Shown in pieces: positions 9,112 to 17,531 of a stretch of 64,000 nt of DNA. The position numbers were made by a program, and so were the translations under genes. This stretch comes from VBWE01 sp943372645 (GTDB lineage: Bacteria; Bacteroidota; Bacteroidia; Palsa-965): positions 62,001 to 126,000 of the forward strand of contig CALRZN010000011.1 of NCBI GenBank assembly GCA_943372645.1. Direction: 5' to 3'. Each line of letters opens with the position of its first letter. Within the stretch, counting starts at the first letter, position 1. The notes under the pieces are model-generated. The model saw nothing but the letters and a program-made list of their open reading frames with translations. It was not told the DNA's origin and did not search any database.

Positions 9112-9257
9112 GAGTTGTTTGGTTTGGTTTAGTTCGGAAAAATACGCCTAAAATTGGTTCTACCCTAAAAAGAGCGAAATAAACAAGTCGTTTAATCCTG
9201 TACAATGCCGCCTGCACTGGCTTAATGCCGGCAGCTAATCTTTTAATAAGGAACTGT

Positions 9258-9282
9258 TTACGTGCAAATCATGTTCACGTAA
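9258..9282. other. Inverted repeat between the RES gene and the glycine-rich protein gene
   Basis: Perfect 7-bp arms TTACGTG and CACGTAA around an 11-base loop. On the + strand it is followed by TTTTC, but the flanking genes are both transcribed leftwards, so it is a poor terminator. It may be a protein-binding palindrome or mean nothing. Confidence 0.3.
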
Positions 9283-9297
9283 TTTTCAGGAACACCC

Positions 9298-9750
9298 CTA
9301 TACACTTTTTATGCGCGGATCAAATTGAAAGGATTCGGTACGCAGCAATTTGATTTTCGGGAAATCGGGATGTGACGTATTTAAAACGTAATTAAATTCA
9401 TCCGGGATTATTGCAGAAGGTACTTCCAGAACGGCACTTTCGCGACGCATTGCCCACGAATCACCAATGGAGCGGGTATAGGATGAAGCAGCCCATTCCC
9501 GCCAGGTAGTTTCCAGCTGATGAAGCGGAATGGATGTGATTTTCAGATCGTCCGGTATTTGAATGAGCATTGTTCGGAAATTCTGGCTGAGTCCTTGTCC
9601 GTCGCGGTGTACCACGTTTTCCAGGCAGGCCAGTGAGCGTGAACTGGCAGCATATAACACATAAACGCCTTTGGAATTCCACCGTGCAGCGTTTCCGGAA
9701 GCGACCAGTTTGTCGGCCCATTTTTCGAGTGAAATCCTGTAAACGATCAT
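9298..9750 (-). CDS. RES-domain toxin (NAD+-degrading family)
   Basis: The second gene of a toxin-antitoxin pair. RES toxins deplete NAD+ by phosphorolysis or hydrolysis and so halt growth. The 150-residue length is normal. The family's Arg is in MIVYRISLEKWA at the N-terminus, the second conserved region is ARWNSKGVYVLYAASSRSLACLENVVH (the arginine, tyrosine and glutamate region of the active site), and the Ser-containing GDSWAMRRESAVLEVPS with IIPDEFNYVLN closes the fold, as in other RES proteins. The start ATG is three bases after the antitoxin stop, so translation is probably coupled. It overlaps no other gene. No membrane segment is visible. Fold and partner agree, so confidence is high. 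Confidence 0.9.
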   Translation of the reverse strand: MIVYRISLEKWADKLVASGNAARWNSKGVYVLYAASSRSLACLENVVHRDGQGLSQNFRTMLIQIPDDLKITSIPLHQLETTWREWAASSYTRSIGDSWAMRRESAVLEVPSAIIPDEFNYVLNTSHPDFPKIKLLRTESFQFDPRIKSV

Positions 9751-9753
9751 GGC

Positions 9754-10326
9754 TCAGGCGAGATCTCCGTATTCGATGCGGATAACTTCTTCGGTGACAA
9801 GTTCGGTGCCGCCGGGGGTTTGGATGAGTTCGAAGGGAACCTGCCGGCCCAATCCAAATGCGGGCTGGTGCATCCAGGTGTTAAAGGATGTAATGCTGCC
9901 GAATACCTCGTAGCCTTTTTCGTAAAGAGAAATAATGCGGATGAGGTGCTCGGCGGTGGAGCGATCTAAGAGGGTGGCATTGCTGCGGTAACGGGTAAGC
10001 GTTTTGAGAGAAAGCTGTAGTTTCTCGGCAAGCTGTTCTTTGGAGATGGCTGCCTTATCGGCAAACTGAAAAAACAAACCAGAAGGAACACCGGCTGCCG
10101 CTTTAATATAAACCGCGAGGTTGTCGCCGGCTTTAACGGCATAGGAGGCGAGTTCGGGATTTGCTTTGGAACGGCTCCGGGGGGTGTAGTTTGATTTAAA
10201 AGCGGGAGCTACTGCCAAACCGTATGCCTGGAAGGGCTCCGCAGCAATAAGATGTGCTGCAGCCGGATTTTTTTTAAGGGGTTTGGCCTTGCTGGCGGAT
10301 GCGGGGGCTGTTTTTTTCTTTTTCAT
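9754..10326 (-). CDS. Xre/MbcA/ParS-type antitoxin for the RES toxin
   Basis: A 190-residue antitoxin of the DUF2384 class. The N-terminus (about residues 1-60) is basic and disordered (MKKKKTAPASASKAKPLKK). The central part (about 90-130) is an Xre-like helix-turn-helix (AAISKEQLAEKLQLSLKTLTRYR). The C-terminal 60 residues form the toxin-binding domain (YEVFGSITSFNTWMHQPAFGLG, ending in an acidic tail that would plug the RES active site). I chose the ATG at 10326: an upstream in-frame codon at 10365 would give 13 more residues, but those codons overlap a promoter box at 10345-10352, so they are probably not transcribed. The pair is likely autoregulated by the antitoxin, as in related systems. 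Confidence 0.88.
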   Translation of the reverse strand: MKKKKTAPASASKAKPLKKNPAAAHLIAAEPFQAYGLAVAPAFKSNYTPRSRSKANPELASYAVKAGDNLAVYIKAAAGVPSGLFFQFADKAAISKEQLAEKLQLSLKTLTRYRSNATLLDRSTAEHLIRIISLYEKGYEVFGSITSFNTWMHQPAFGLGRQVPFELIQTPGGTELVTEEVIRIEYGDLA

Positions 10327-10344
10327 TTCTTTTTTCCTCCACCA

Positions 10345-10352
10345 CAAATATA
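10345..10352 (-). promoter_or_regulatory. Promoter -7 box for the Xre/RES operon
   Basis: TATATTTG on the minus strand fits the Bacteroidota -7 consensus TAnnTTTG exactly, and a TTG lies about 20 bp further upstream. Transcription would begin near 10341, giving a leader of about 15 bases before the ATG at 10326. This decides the start of the antitoxin. Confidence 0.65.
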
Positions 10353-10461
10353 GACTTTTTTCCATTGCACAATATACTTTTGTCTACATCTTTTCAACAC
10401 CCTCCCATTTCCCCTTTTCAGGTAGTAATATATGTTGCTCCCCGGCAAGCGCCGAATTTTG

Positions 10462-10469
10462 TACCTTTG
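10462..10469 (+). promoter_or_regulatory. Promoter -7 box for ribBA
   Basis: TACCTTTG matches TAnnTTTG. The predicted start near 10473 leaves a leader of about 19 bases before the ATG at 10492 and excludes the upstream in-frame start at 10432. The TTG at 10435 is 24 bp away, longer than ideal. I saw no FMN riboswitch: the leader is too short. Confidence 0.6.
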
Positions 10470-10491
10470 CACCGTTTTATACCAAAAAACT

Positions 10492-11697
10492 ATGTTGCAT
10501 AAAATTGAAGAAGCGCTCGAAGCGATCAGGGCCGGAAAAGTGATAATTGTGGTGGATGATGAAGACCGCGAAAACGAAGGCGACTTCATTACCGCAGCGC
10601 GCAATGTTACACCGGAAGTAATCAACTTTATGGCCACTCACGGCCGCGGCCTGATCTGTGCTCCCATCATTGAAGACCGTGCTGACGAACTGGGCCTCGA
10701 ACTGATGGTGCGAAACAACTCGTCCATTCACGAAACGCCTTTTACGGTTTCTATTGACCTGCTTGGGCATGGCTGTTCTACCGGAATTTCGGCACACGAC
10801 CGTTCAAAAACCATCCAGGCGCTGATTGATCCGACTATCCGCCCGGAAGAATATGGCAAACCGGGACATATTTTCCCGCTCCGCGCCAAAAAAGAAGGTG
10901 TGCTGCGTCGTGCCGGCCATACCGAAGCCACCATTGACCTTGCTCGCATGGCCGGTTTTGAGCCGGTAGGTGCACTGGTCGAAATCATGAATGAAGACGG
11001 AACCATGGCGCGTCTTCCCGAACTGCTGGAAATTGCCAAAAAGTTCGATCTGAAAATCATCTCCATCAAAGACCTCATTGAATACCGCCTGCGCACAGAA
11101 ACCGTTATCCATAAAGACGTGCAGGTACAACTGCCCACCCGCTTCGGCAGTTTCGAACTGGTATGTTATACGCACGAAACCACCGCACAGCAGCACCTCG
11201 CACTCATCAAAGGCAGTTGGGAAAAAGAGGAACCCGTATTGGTGCGTGTGCATTCGTCGTGCATGACCGGCGATATTTTCGGATCGTGCCGCTGCGATTG
11301 CGGACCACAACTGCAGAAAGCCATGGAACTGATTGAAGCCAATGGCAAAGGCGTAATCCTGTATATGAACCAGGAAGGCCGCGGCATCGGGCTGCTGAAT
11401 AAACTGAAAGCATACAAACTGCAGGAAGAAGGCCGCGATACCGTGGAAGCCAATATCGAACTCGGGTTCCGTATGGACGAACGCGATTACGGAATCGGTG
11501 CACAGATCCTGCGCGATCTTGGTATCTCGAAAATAAAACTGCTCACCAACAATCCGAAAAAACGCGCCGGCCTGATGGGTTACGGCCTCGAGATTGTAGA
11601 AAATGTGGGACTGGAAATCAAGTCCAATGCCCACAACAAACTGTATCTTGAAACCAAGCGCGACAAAATGGGCCACACACTCAAGATGGGCGAATAA
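10492..11697 (+). CDS. ribBA: Bifunctional 3,4-dihydroxy-2-butanone-4-phosphate synthase / GTP cyclohydrolase II
   Basis: Makes both precursors of riboflavin: RibB converts ribulose 5-phosphate to dihydroxybutanone phosphate, and RibA opens GTP. The protein has 401 residues from the chosen ATG. The RibB half (about 1-200) shows VVDDEDRENEGDF with the metal-binding acidic loop, HGRGLICAP, and the late TEATIDLARMAG and MNEDGTMAR motifs. The RibA half (about 205-401) shows the zinc Cys motif SCMTGDIFGSCRCDC, MNQEGRGIGL and LLTNNPKK. Both halves look intact. It is a single-gene unit: the convergent-looking gap of about 60 bp before the next + gene has no terminator I can see. A longer start exists upstream but lies over the promoter. 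Confidence 0.97.
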   Translation: MLHKIEEALEAIRAGKVIIVVDDEDRENEGDFITAARNVTPEVINFMATHGRGLICAPIIEDRADELGLELMVRNNSSIHETPFTVSIDLLGHGCSTGISAHDRSKTIQALIDPTIRPEEYGKPGHIFPLRAKKEGVLRRAGHTEATIDLARMAGFEPVGALVEIMNEDGTMARLPELLEIAKKFDLKIISIKDLIEYRLRTETVIHKDVQVQLPTRFGSFELVCYTHETTAQQHLALIKGSWEKEEPVLVRVHSSCMTGDIFGSCRCDCGPQLQKAMELIEANGKGVILYMNQEGRGIGLLNKLKAYKLQEEGRDTVEANIELGFRMDERDYGIGAQILRDLGISKIKLLTNNPKKRAGLMGYGLEIVENVGLEIKSNAHNKLYLETKRDKMGHTLKMGE

Positions 11698-11756
11698 GCC
11701 ACGTGCAATATTTTAAAGCGTAACGCGTTTCAGAAACATACCATAACCATTCTCCC

Positions 11757-13100
11757 ATGTATTCACTCCGGCTCCTGGTGCCCGCGCTCCTGCTTTGTTT
11801 TAAACTTACAGCGCAGGAAGCGATTCCCGAAACGTATGTTCCGTTTGAACCCAAACGTGTAAAAGTAGAAGCCCCGCAGGAAGCCGTCATAAACGCGGCA
11901 TGGGATGCGCTGCCCGTGGGCAAACGTATGCGCCTTACTACGCTTTCGCCGGCCGAAAACAAACTGAAGAATGCCGACCGCATGGTGCTTTCTGAAAAAC
12001 GGTGTCAGTACATCATGAAGTACCTTATGAAACTGGATATTCCGGTAACCTCCTACGCGGTACTCATTAATCCGTTTGACAAAAAGAAAAAACCGGCCGT
12101 AAGTGAAATGACCAACGCCGGTTACCGCACCATGACCAGCGCCGGGCAAGGCATTTATACCGTGGTGCTTTACCGCGAAGGATACGAAGGCATTCCGTTC
12201 ACCGGCAGCGATACCATGGATTATGAGTTTACATCGTGCCAGGACCTGAAACTCAATATTGGTGCCGGCGGCCAGTTAATCGGCATGCAGGGCACTGTAA
12301 TTATTTTCCCGCCGGCCGCGCTGGTGTATGAAAATGGCGACAAACCGGAATGCGACATTGCCGATATCTGCCTCCGCGAGTTTTATGAAAAAGGCGACAT
12401 CCTCGCAGCAGGCCTCACCACACATTCCGGCAGGCGCATGCTGCAGAGCGGCGGCATGATTTACCTGCAGGCCACCTGCAAGGGCAAAAAAATGCGCCTC
12501 GTGAGCGGTAAAACAATCAAAGTGCAGTTTCCGACCAACGGTGCCAAAAAAGAAAAAGGCATGCATACGTTTTACGGCCGCCACCAGGATAACCTCACCA
12601 ACTGGGTGCCGTCAATCCGGGAAGAAGGAAAAACACAGGACAAACCCAAACCGGAAGTGCTCATTGCACCGATTGAAGGCGAAGGCGATAGCGAAATCGA
12701 ATACGAAGGCGAAGAAGAACAAATGTACGCCGATAAAAGCGAAGCCTATTTTATGGAAAGTTCACGCCTCGGCTGGATCAACTGCGACCGGTTTTATGAT
12801 ATCCCGGAAAAAACAGACCTGTTTGTAAAAGCCGACAGTGCAATGAAACCTTCGGTACGCCTCGTGTTTGCAGACATCAAATCGGTGGTGCCGGGTTATA
12901 AATACGGCAAGGATTACACCGTAAAATTTGATGATATGCCGAAAGGAAAAGTGGCAACCGTGGTGGTGTTTGTTACCAAAGGCGACCAGATTTACCTCGG
13001 TATGGAAGAAGTAACCTTAGGCAAAGTAACAAACCTGGATGTGGCCATGCGGCCTGTGAGCAAAGATGAATTCCGGAGGGAAATCGGTGCCTTGAATTAA
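11757..13100 (+). CDS. Secreted protein with a ZU5-like domain, function unknown
   Basis: A 447-residue exported protein. The first 20 residues form a signal peptide (LLVPALLLCFKLTAQ). A middle domain at about 160-265 has the spaced pattern seen in ZU5-like domains of Bacteroidota secreted proteins: GTVIIFPPAALVYENG, then ILAAGLTTHSGRRMLQSGGMIYLQA, then SGKTIKVQFP. A low-complexity acidic stretch (GEGDSEIEYEGEEEQMY) near 305-320 precedes a C-terminal beta-rich region. No T9SS sorting domain is visible, so it is periplasmic or outer-membrane associated by another route. Its stop codon overlaps that of the convergent ABC ATPase gene by 4 bp. I do not recognise a specific function; a structural or envelope role is an inference. 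Confidence 0.7.
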   Translation: MYSLRLLVPALLLCFKLTAQEAIPETYVPFEPKRVKVEAPQEAVINAAWDALPVGKRMRLTTLSPAENKLKNADRMVLSEKRCQYIMKYLMKLDIPVTSYAVLINPFDKKKKPAVSEMTNAGYRTMTSAGQGIYTVVLYREGYEGIPFTGSDTMDYEFTSCQDLKLNIGAGGQLIGMQGTVIIFPPAALVYENGDKPECDIADICLREFYEKGDILAAGLTTHSGRRMLQSGGMIYLQATCKGKKMRLVSGKTIKVQFPTNGAKKEKGMHTFYGRHQDNLTNWVPSIREEGKTQDKPKPEVLIAPIEGEGDSEIEYEGEEEQMYADKSEAYFMESSRLGWINCDRFYDIPEKTDLFVKADSAMKPSVRLVFADIKSVVPGYKYGKDYTVKFDDMPKGKVATVVVFVTKGDQIYLGMEEVTLGKVTNLDVAMRPVSKDEFRREIGALN

Positions 13101-13894
13101 ATCTTGTGTTTGATCTGGTCTACCAGTTCAATAAACTCCTTCTTCTTTTTGATATCCGGGTTCCAGGTTAATCCCATCGCGGCGAGGTCGAGCGTTTCGG
13201 TAACGGTGGCGCCTTCTTTTTCTCCTTCGCGCGCAAGAATGTACACCATATCCGAAATGGCCATGGCGTTTTCGATGTCGTGGCTTACAATCACCAGCGT
13301 GTTATGATCATGCAGCTGCGATACTTTTACAAGCAGATCCACCACCCGATCCAGCACCAGCACATCGAGGCCGGAGAACGGCTCATCAAACAAAATAAAA
13401 TTATTACCGGCCAGCACCTGCTGCAATATGCTCACCCGCTGGCGTTGACCGCCGGAAAGCTGCATCGGGTATTTTTTAAGATGTTCCTTGATCTGGAAAT
13501 CGTCCGCGTGTTTTTCGATGATGTCTTTGATCTGCTTTTCCGTTAATTTCTGTCCCGACTGCACGAGACCGATCTGCAGGTTCTGGTATACCGTACGGTG
13601 ATTAAACAGGATGTAATTCTGCGGCACAATGCCTACTTCACCGGGTTGTACCGGGTGCTGATCAACGCCAATGTGAACCGTTCCCGAAGTCGGTTTATTA
13701 AGCCCGGCCAGTATTTTAAACAACTGCGTCTTCCCGATCCCGCTCCGCCCGATAAGCGAAACGATCTGCCCCTGCTGTATATCCGGACGGGTTATGTTCA
13801 ATATCTTGAAATTGACATCGCGCAGAATCGTTTTATCGTATTTCAGGCTCACGTTCTCAACGTGGAGCAGGCATTCGTTACGCTGGTAGTTCAT
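13097..13894 (-). CDS. ABC transporter ATP-binding protein (nitrate/sulfonate/taurine type)
   Basis: The ATPase of an importer of the NitT/TauT type. The 265-residue protein shows Walker A GRSGIGKT at 49-56, the signature LSGGQRQRV, Walker B FILFDEPF followed by SGLDVL, and the H-loop VSHD. I chose the ATG at 13894, which overlaps the permease TAA by one base (TAATG); an upstream codon would add 69 residues that only read through the permease gene. It is the last gene of the operon 18191-13097. The substrate cannot be told from the ATPase. The C-terminal tail (KKKKEFIELVDQIKHKI) is longer than usual for the family. Confidence 0.93.
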   Translation of the reverse strand: MNYQRNECLLHVENVSLKYDKTILRDVNFKILNITRPDIQQGQIVSLIGRSGIGKTQLFKILAGLNKPTSGTVHIGVDQHPVQPGEVGIVPQNYILFNHRTVYQNLQIGLVQSGQKLTEKQIKDIIEKHADDFQIKEHLKKYPMQLSGGQRQRVSILQQVLAGNNFILFDEPFSGLDVLVLDRVVDLLVKVSQLHDHNTLVIVSHDIENAMAISDMVYILAREGEKEGATVTETLDLAAMGLTWNPDIKKKKEFIELVDQIKHKI

Positions 13895-14676
13895 TATTTC
13901 GACGTTCCGAGATTCGTGTAAGGGAATAACCATTTGCGCATTTGTCCGAGCAGCAGGTCGAACAAAATACCGATCACAAAAATGATGATCAGGATTGCAA
14001 ACACGGCCGGCAGGTTCACCACCTTGTTGTATTTGATGATGAGCGTACCCAGCCCGCCTTCCGACATGCTGTACCCTTCCACCATCGTAATCATCATCCA
14101 CGCAATGGCAAAGTTCTGGCGCATCACTTCAAACACGCTATCGAAACGGCCCACGATCACCACTTCCCACAGTGTGCGCCACGTGCTCATGCGCAGGGTG
14201 CGGCAGAGTTCGTATTCCTGGCGATTGATTTCCGAAATGATCGATAGCAGCGAGGTGGTGAAAAACGGAACAATACCGAAAATAAGCAGGCTCATTTTCA
14301 GTTGTGAACCATTGCTCGTAATCAGCACAAACAAAAAGATGAGGCCGGTTAACGTGAGGTAACGGCACTTCACAATAAAGTTGGCAATGGGTTCAAACAC
14401 CGGGATGAGCGAGAGGTAGGAAATCAGCAGCGCAATAACAATAGAAATACCCATGCCTTTCAGCGTGAGGATAAGACTTGCGAAAAAGTCATCCATGAAA
14501 CTGGAGCGCGTAAACACCTCGTTCATCGCCGACAGCACCCTGCCCGGTGTCGGTATCAGGTCGCCGCTGGCAAACTGCCATAGCAATACCGCGATAACGA
14601 TTTCGATTGCGGCCAAAATAAGAACCGTTTTCCGGTTGATTACGGAAAACGGTTCGAAAAGTGCTTTAATATTCAT
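13894..14676 (-). CDS. ABC transporter permease (nitrate/sulfonate/taurine type)
   Basis: The membrane subunit, 260 residues with six likely transmembrane segments: about 18-36, 67-87, 90-107, 112-130, 190-208 and 230-250. The binding-protein-dependent transport signature (EAA loop) is seen around WEVVIVGRFDSVFEVMRQNFAIAWMM. It belongs with the ATPase whose ATG overlaps its stop and with the OmpA-fused binding protein 38 bp upstream. NitT/TauT-type permeases import oxyanions, sulfonates or thiamine precursors, and nothing here chooses among these. The start is an ATG at 14676. Confidence 0.9.
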   Translation of the reverse strand: MNIKALFEPFSVINRKTVLILAAIEIVIAVLLWQFASGDLIPTPGRVLSAMNEVFTRSSFMDDFFASLILTLKGMGISIVIALLISYLSLIPVFEPIANFIVKCRYLTLTGLIFLFVLITSNGSQLKMSLLIFGIVPFFTTSLLSIISEINRQEYELCRTLRMSTWRTLWEVVIVGRFDSVFEVMRQNFAIAWMMITMVEGYSMSEGGLGTLIIKYNKVVNLPAVFAILIIIFVIGILFDLLLGQMRKWLFPYTNLGTSK

Positions 14677-14714
14677 GCCTGTTGATTAGCGAATTAATAA
14701 GGCAATACAATTGG

Positions 14715-16487
14715 TTACTGACCGAGTACGATCTGCACGCGGCGATTTTTGGCTTTGCCGGCAGCAGAAGAGTTGTCAGCAATCGGCTGCGACTGGCCAA
14801 AGCCTTTCGACTCGATACGGTTTACCGAAAGCCCTTTGCTTACAAGGTACTTTTTCACCGCAGCAGCGCGTTCTTCCGAAAGCAGCTGGTTTTTATCGGC
14901 GTTACCGGTATTGTCGGTGTGTCCGTAAACACCCAGTTTCAGGTTCTCCGCAACAACCGCGCTGTTTTTGATTTCTTCAAGAACTGCGTACGATTCCGGG
15001 AGAATTTCAGAACTGCCGGTAGCAAACTGGATTTCATACGACTTGGATGAAACCACATCCTTGATATCTTCTTTTTTGTAGTTCACCGCAATGGCTTCGC
15101 CGGTAAGCAGTTCCGGGTGGTTAGCAATTACAGTTGCGATAAACGATTTGTCAACCACAGTTGAATACTCCGGATACGTCGGATTGTCAACCGGGTACAG
15201 TTTTTTAATGATGTCGCCGAAGGTGATGTACACCGCTTTGTAACGGTCCAGTTTGTCATCACCCAGTCCGAAGGTGTTTGCCGCATCGGCCAGGTTAAAC
15301 GCCATAGAACCGCCCAGGTTCACTTCGTTGCCCTGCATGTCTTTTTCTACAATGCCGTCGTAGTATTTCATCCAGTATGCACCGTTCTGTTCGTTATATA
15401 CTTTGGCAGAAACATCGGCAGCAAATTTTTTGGCATCGCTGAACGAACGTACCTGATCGCCGGCCTGGGCCAGTGCAACAATCAGGTTCTCCACATCCAT
15501 GCGGTGATCGTTCAGGTATTTTTTAATGGTGATGGTGATGTTCGGCATCTGGGTCGAATATTGCTTGGTAGAAGCAATGGTAACCAGTCCACCTTTTTTC
15601 TGCGCGATGTTAACGTCGCCGGGAGTCCAGGTAGCAACGGCATCCACGCCTACTTCAATTTCTTCGGCCGTGATTTTACCGTCTTTTACAATTTTGCGTT
15701 TTTCTTTATAGCCGGTGATGTAGTTGTTTGCAGCAGCCAGGAAGTCAGGTGCGGCAATCAGGTTGATCGCGTCTTTATCGTATGTTTTTTCATCCGGGTT
15801 TACTTTCAGGCCGTTATCGCCTGCCCATTTGAGCATGATGTTCATATCACCATCTTTCAGTACGCAGCATACGGTGCGGCCGATGGCGTTTTTCGGATCC
15901 AGCTTCCACGAAGCCGGGCCCATCAGCTGGTCTTCTCCATACGATTTACCCATGGCATAAAAAGCCACCGGCTGGTATTCCGGACCGAGCGGCTCCAGTT
16001 CTTTTGCAAGACTGGCAAAAAACACCGGCATACCGTCGCCCATAAACGAGGCGAAAACACCGGGCGTCTGCGGATCATTTTTGTAATCCTGCGCAAACTT
16101 TACAATGTCGGCGATGGATTTGAAGCAGTCGTCCTGGCGCACTACTTCCACCTGCAGTTTCGCATTGTCAATCAGCGAACCTTTGGTGGTCATCGGGCCG
16201 CCGTTGGCGTACATGAGCGGGAACTGGCTGTTCCAGGCCATCACTTTCCAAACAATCTTCGATCCGCCGTTGGCAGTCGGTTCTGCTGAAGGCAGGTTGT
16301 ATTTCGTGGTCTGTGCCTTAAAAGACGAGTTCGGTTCATCCGGCAGGGCCAGTGTTCCTACAACAGTCGTTTTCAGTTCTGAATCTTTCGGCAGTTTGCT
16401 GAACCAGAAATAATATGCGGCATAAAGCCCTCCAACAAAAAGTGCAATGATTGCAATTTTACCAGCAGGTTTAATTTTAGTTGCCAT
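14715..16487 (-). CDS. Membrane-anchored substrate-binding protein fused to an OmpA peptidoglycan-binding domain
   Basis: A 590-residue fusion. Residues about 9-27 are a single hydrophobic anchor (KIAIIALFVGGLYAAYYFW). Residues about 50-470 resemble periplasmic binding proteins of the nitrate/taurine type: NSQFPLMYANGGPMTTKG, ATWTPGDVNIAQKKGG and TTIKK-like strands. Residues about 480-590 are an OmpA-like domain with GHTDNTGNADKNQLLSEERAAAV and ESKGFGQSQPIA, retaining the Asp and Arg that hold diaminopimelate. It would therefore be fixed between inner membrane and cell wall, unusual for a free-moving binding protein. It sits in one operon with the permease and ATPase, and upstream with two coiled-coil proteins. 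The ligand is unknown. Confidence 0.85.
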   Translation of the reverse strand: MATKIKPAGKIAIIALFVGGLYAAYYFWFSKLPKDSELKTTVVGTLALPDEPNSSFKAQTTKYNLPSAEPTANGGSKIVWKVMAWNSQFPLMYANGGPMTTKGSLIDNAKLQVEVVRQDDCFKSIADIVKFAQDYKNDPQTPGVFASFMGDGMPVFFASLAKELEPLGPEYQPVAFYAMGKSYGEDQLMGPASWKLDPKNAIGRTVCCVLKDGDMNIMLKWAGDNGLKVNPDEKTYDKDAINLIAAPDFLAAANNYITGYKEKRKIVKDGKITAEEIEVGVDAVATWTPGDVNIAQKKGGLVTIASTKQYSTQMPNITITIKKYLNDHRMDVENLIVALAQAGDQVRSFSDAKKFAADVSAKVYNEQNGAYWMKYYDGIVEKDMQGNEVNLGGSMAFNLADAANTFGLGDDKLDRYKAVYITFGDIIKKLYPVDNPTYPEYSTVVDKSFIATVIANHPELLTGEAIAVNYKKEDIKDVVSSKSYEIQFATGSSEILPESYAVLEEIKNSAVVAENLKLGVYGHTDNTGNADKNQLLSEERAAAVKKYLVSKGLSVNRIESKGFGQSQPIADNSSAAGKAKNRRVQIVLGQ

Positions 16488-16536
16488 AGTGTACTTCTAT
16501 TTATCGTGTTAAAATTGTTCGTTTAAAATCTGAAAT

Positions 16537-17523
16537 TTATTTAAGCAGGTCGTTGTAGCTGTCGCTGTTGCCGCCGCTGTTCGTATTGGAATGTGTCACC
16601 GGGTTTGCAGTTGACGTATTCAGGCGGAACTTGTCGTCGTTGCCAAATTCTTCCAGCATCTTAATGCCTTCCTGTTCGTAAGTTGCATTGTCCAGGTCAA
16701 TCGAGCGCATGAAGTCGGACGAATAGCTGATCGCCTTTTTCATGTTGGCCAGTTTGGTGGCAATGTCTTCTTTCAGGTATTCCATCGACTGCTCCACCAT
16801 CAGTTTCTTTTCCGGGTCGCCGTTAAAGATTTTCATGGCCGAAGTAAGCGCCTTGTTGCCTGATGTTACCGACTTGTACAGGTCTTTTTTCAGTTCCAGT
16901 TCGTTCTTCGCATCTTCGATGAGGTACGCACTGTTTTTGTGGATCTTGGTCAGGTAATCACCAATGCGCGCCAGGTTGTCGCGGATGGGCGTAAGCTGTT
17001 TGATGTACTCGTTGAGGCGGCCGATCTGGCGTGTGGCGTTGCCAAGTTCGGGCAGCATGTTGCGGTCTTTTGCAACCTGTGCTTTCACCACGAGTTTGTT
17101 CAGCTCGTCATTTTTCTCTTTGATCTTGAGATCAATTTTCTCTTTCTGCGCATCCACATCTACCGTTTGTTTGTAGAGTTTTTCGCGCTGCTCTTCCATG
17201 TCTTCGATGTAATCTTCGGCAATCAGGAAGGGATCAAGCTCAATCACCAGGCCAACGAGTTTACGCATCAGCCATTCGTAAAAGTAATAGAGGCTGAGGC
17301 GCAGTTTGCGGTGTGTGATTGCGTACAGGAATACGAAAAGGCACACACAGGCTACTGCGAAGTTGAATGTATTCCACACCACGGTGGTGAGAATCGGTAC
17401 CACAAACCAGCCAACAGCAACAAGCGCTGCGATACCGGCAAGTATCCCGAATTTACCGCCCGGACGGTTCCAGTACGAGCGTAATTTTTCTTTTCCGTCT
17501 GTCGGGAAAATGTTCGTTTCCAT
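16537..17523 (-). CDS. Two-TM coiled-coil membrane protein, function unknown
   Basis: A 328-residue protein. Two hydrophobic segments lie at about 26-45 and 50-70 (GILAGIAALVAVGWFVVPIL, then FAVACVCLFVFLYAI). A long helical, charged coiled-coil region runs from about 105 to 280 (MEEQREKLYKQTVDVDAQKEKIDLKIKEK, many heptads), and a Ser/Asn-rich tail follows. This is the layout of an inner-membrane anchored coiled-coil such as PspA-like or flotillin-like partners, but I see no family signature. It is the second gene of the operon, 8 bp downstream of the first and 49 bp before the OmpA-fused binding protein. Its role in that transporter is an inference from position. Confidence 0.7.
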   Translation of the reverse strand: METNIFPTDGKEKLRSYWNRPGGKFGILAGIAALVAVGWFVVPILTTVVWNTFNFAVACVCLFVFLYAITHRKLRLSLYYFYEWLMRKLVGLVIELDPFLIAEDYIEDMEEQREKLYKQTVDVDAQKEKIDLKIKEKNDELNKLVVKAQVAKDRNMLPELGNATRQIGRLNEYIKQLTPIRDNLARIGDYLTKIHKNSAYLIEDAKNELELKKDLYKSVTSGNKALTSAMKIFNGDPEKKLMVEQSMEYLKEDIATKLANMKKAISYSSDFMRSIDLDNATYEQEGIKMLEEFGNDDKFRLNTSTANPVTHSNTNSGGNSDSYNDLLK

Positions 17524-17531
17524 AAGCTAAA

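Noticed and set aside
10354..10491. FMN riboswitch before ribBA
   Set aside because: The predicted leader is only about 19 bases and no conserved riboswitch core is present.
13894..14101. A 69-residue N-terminal extension of the ABC ATPase
   Set aside because: It translates the end of the permease gene in another frame; the TAATG overlap gives the right start.
15504..16289. A 261-codon + strand open frame opposite the OmpA-fused binding protein
   Set aside because: Antisense shadow; the minus-strand gene has clear binding-protein and OmpA motifs.
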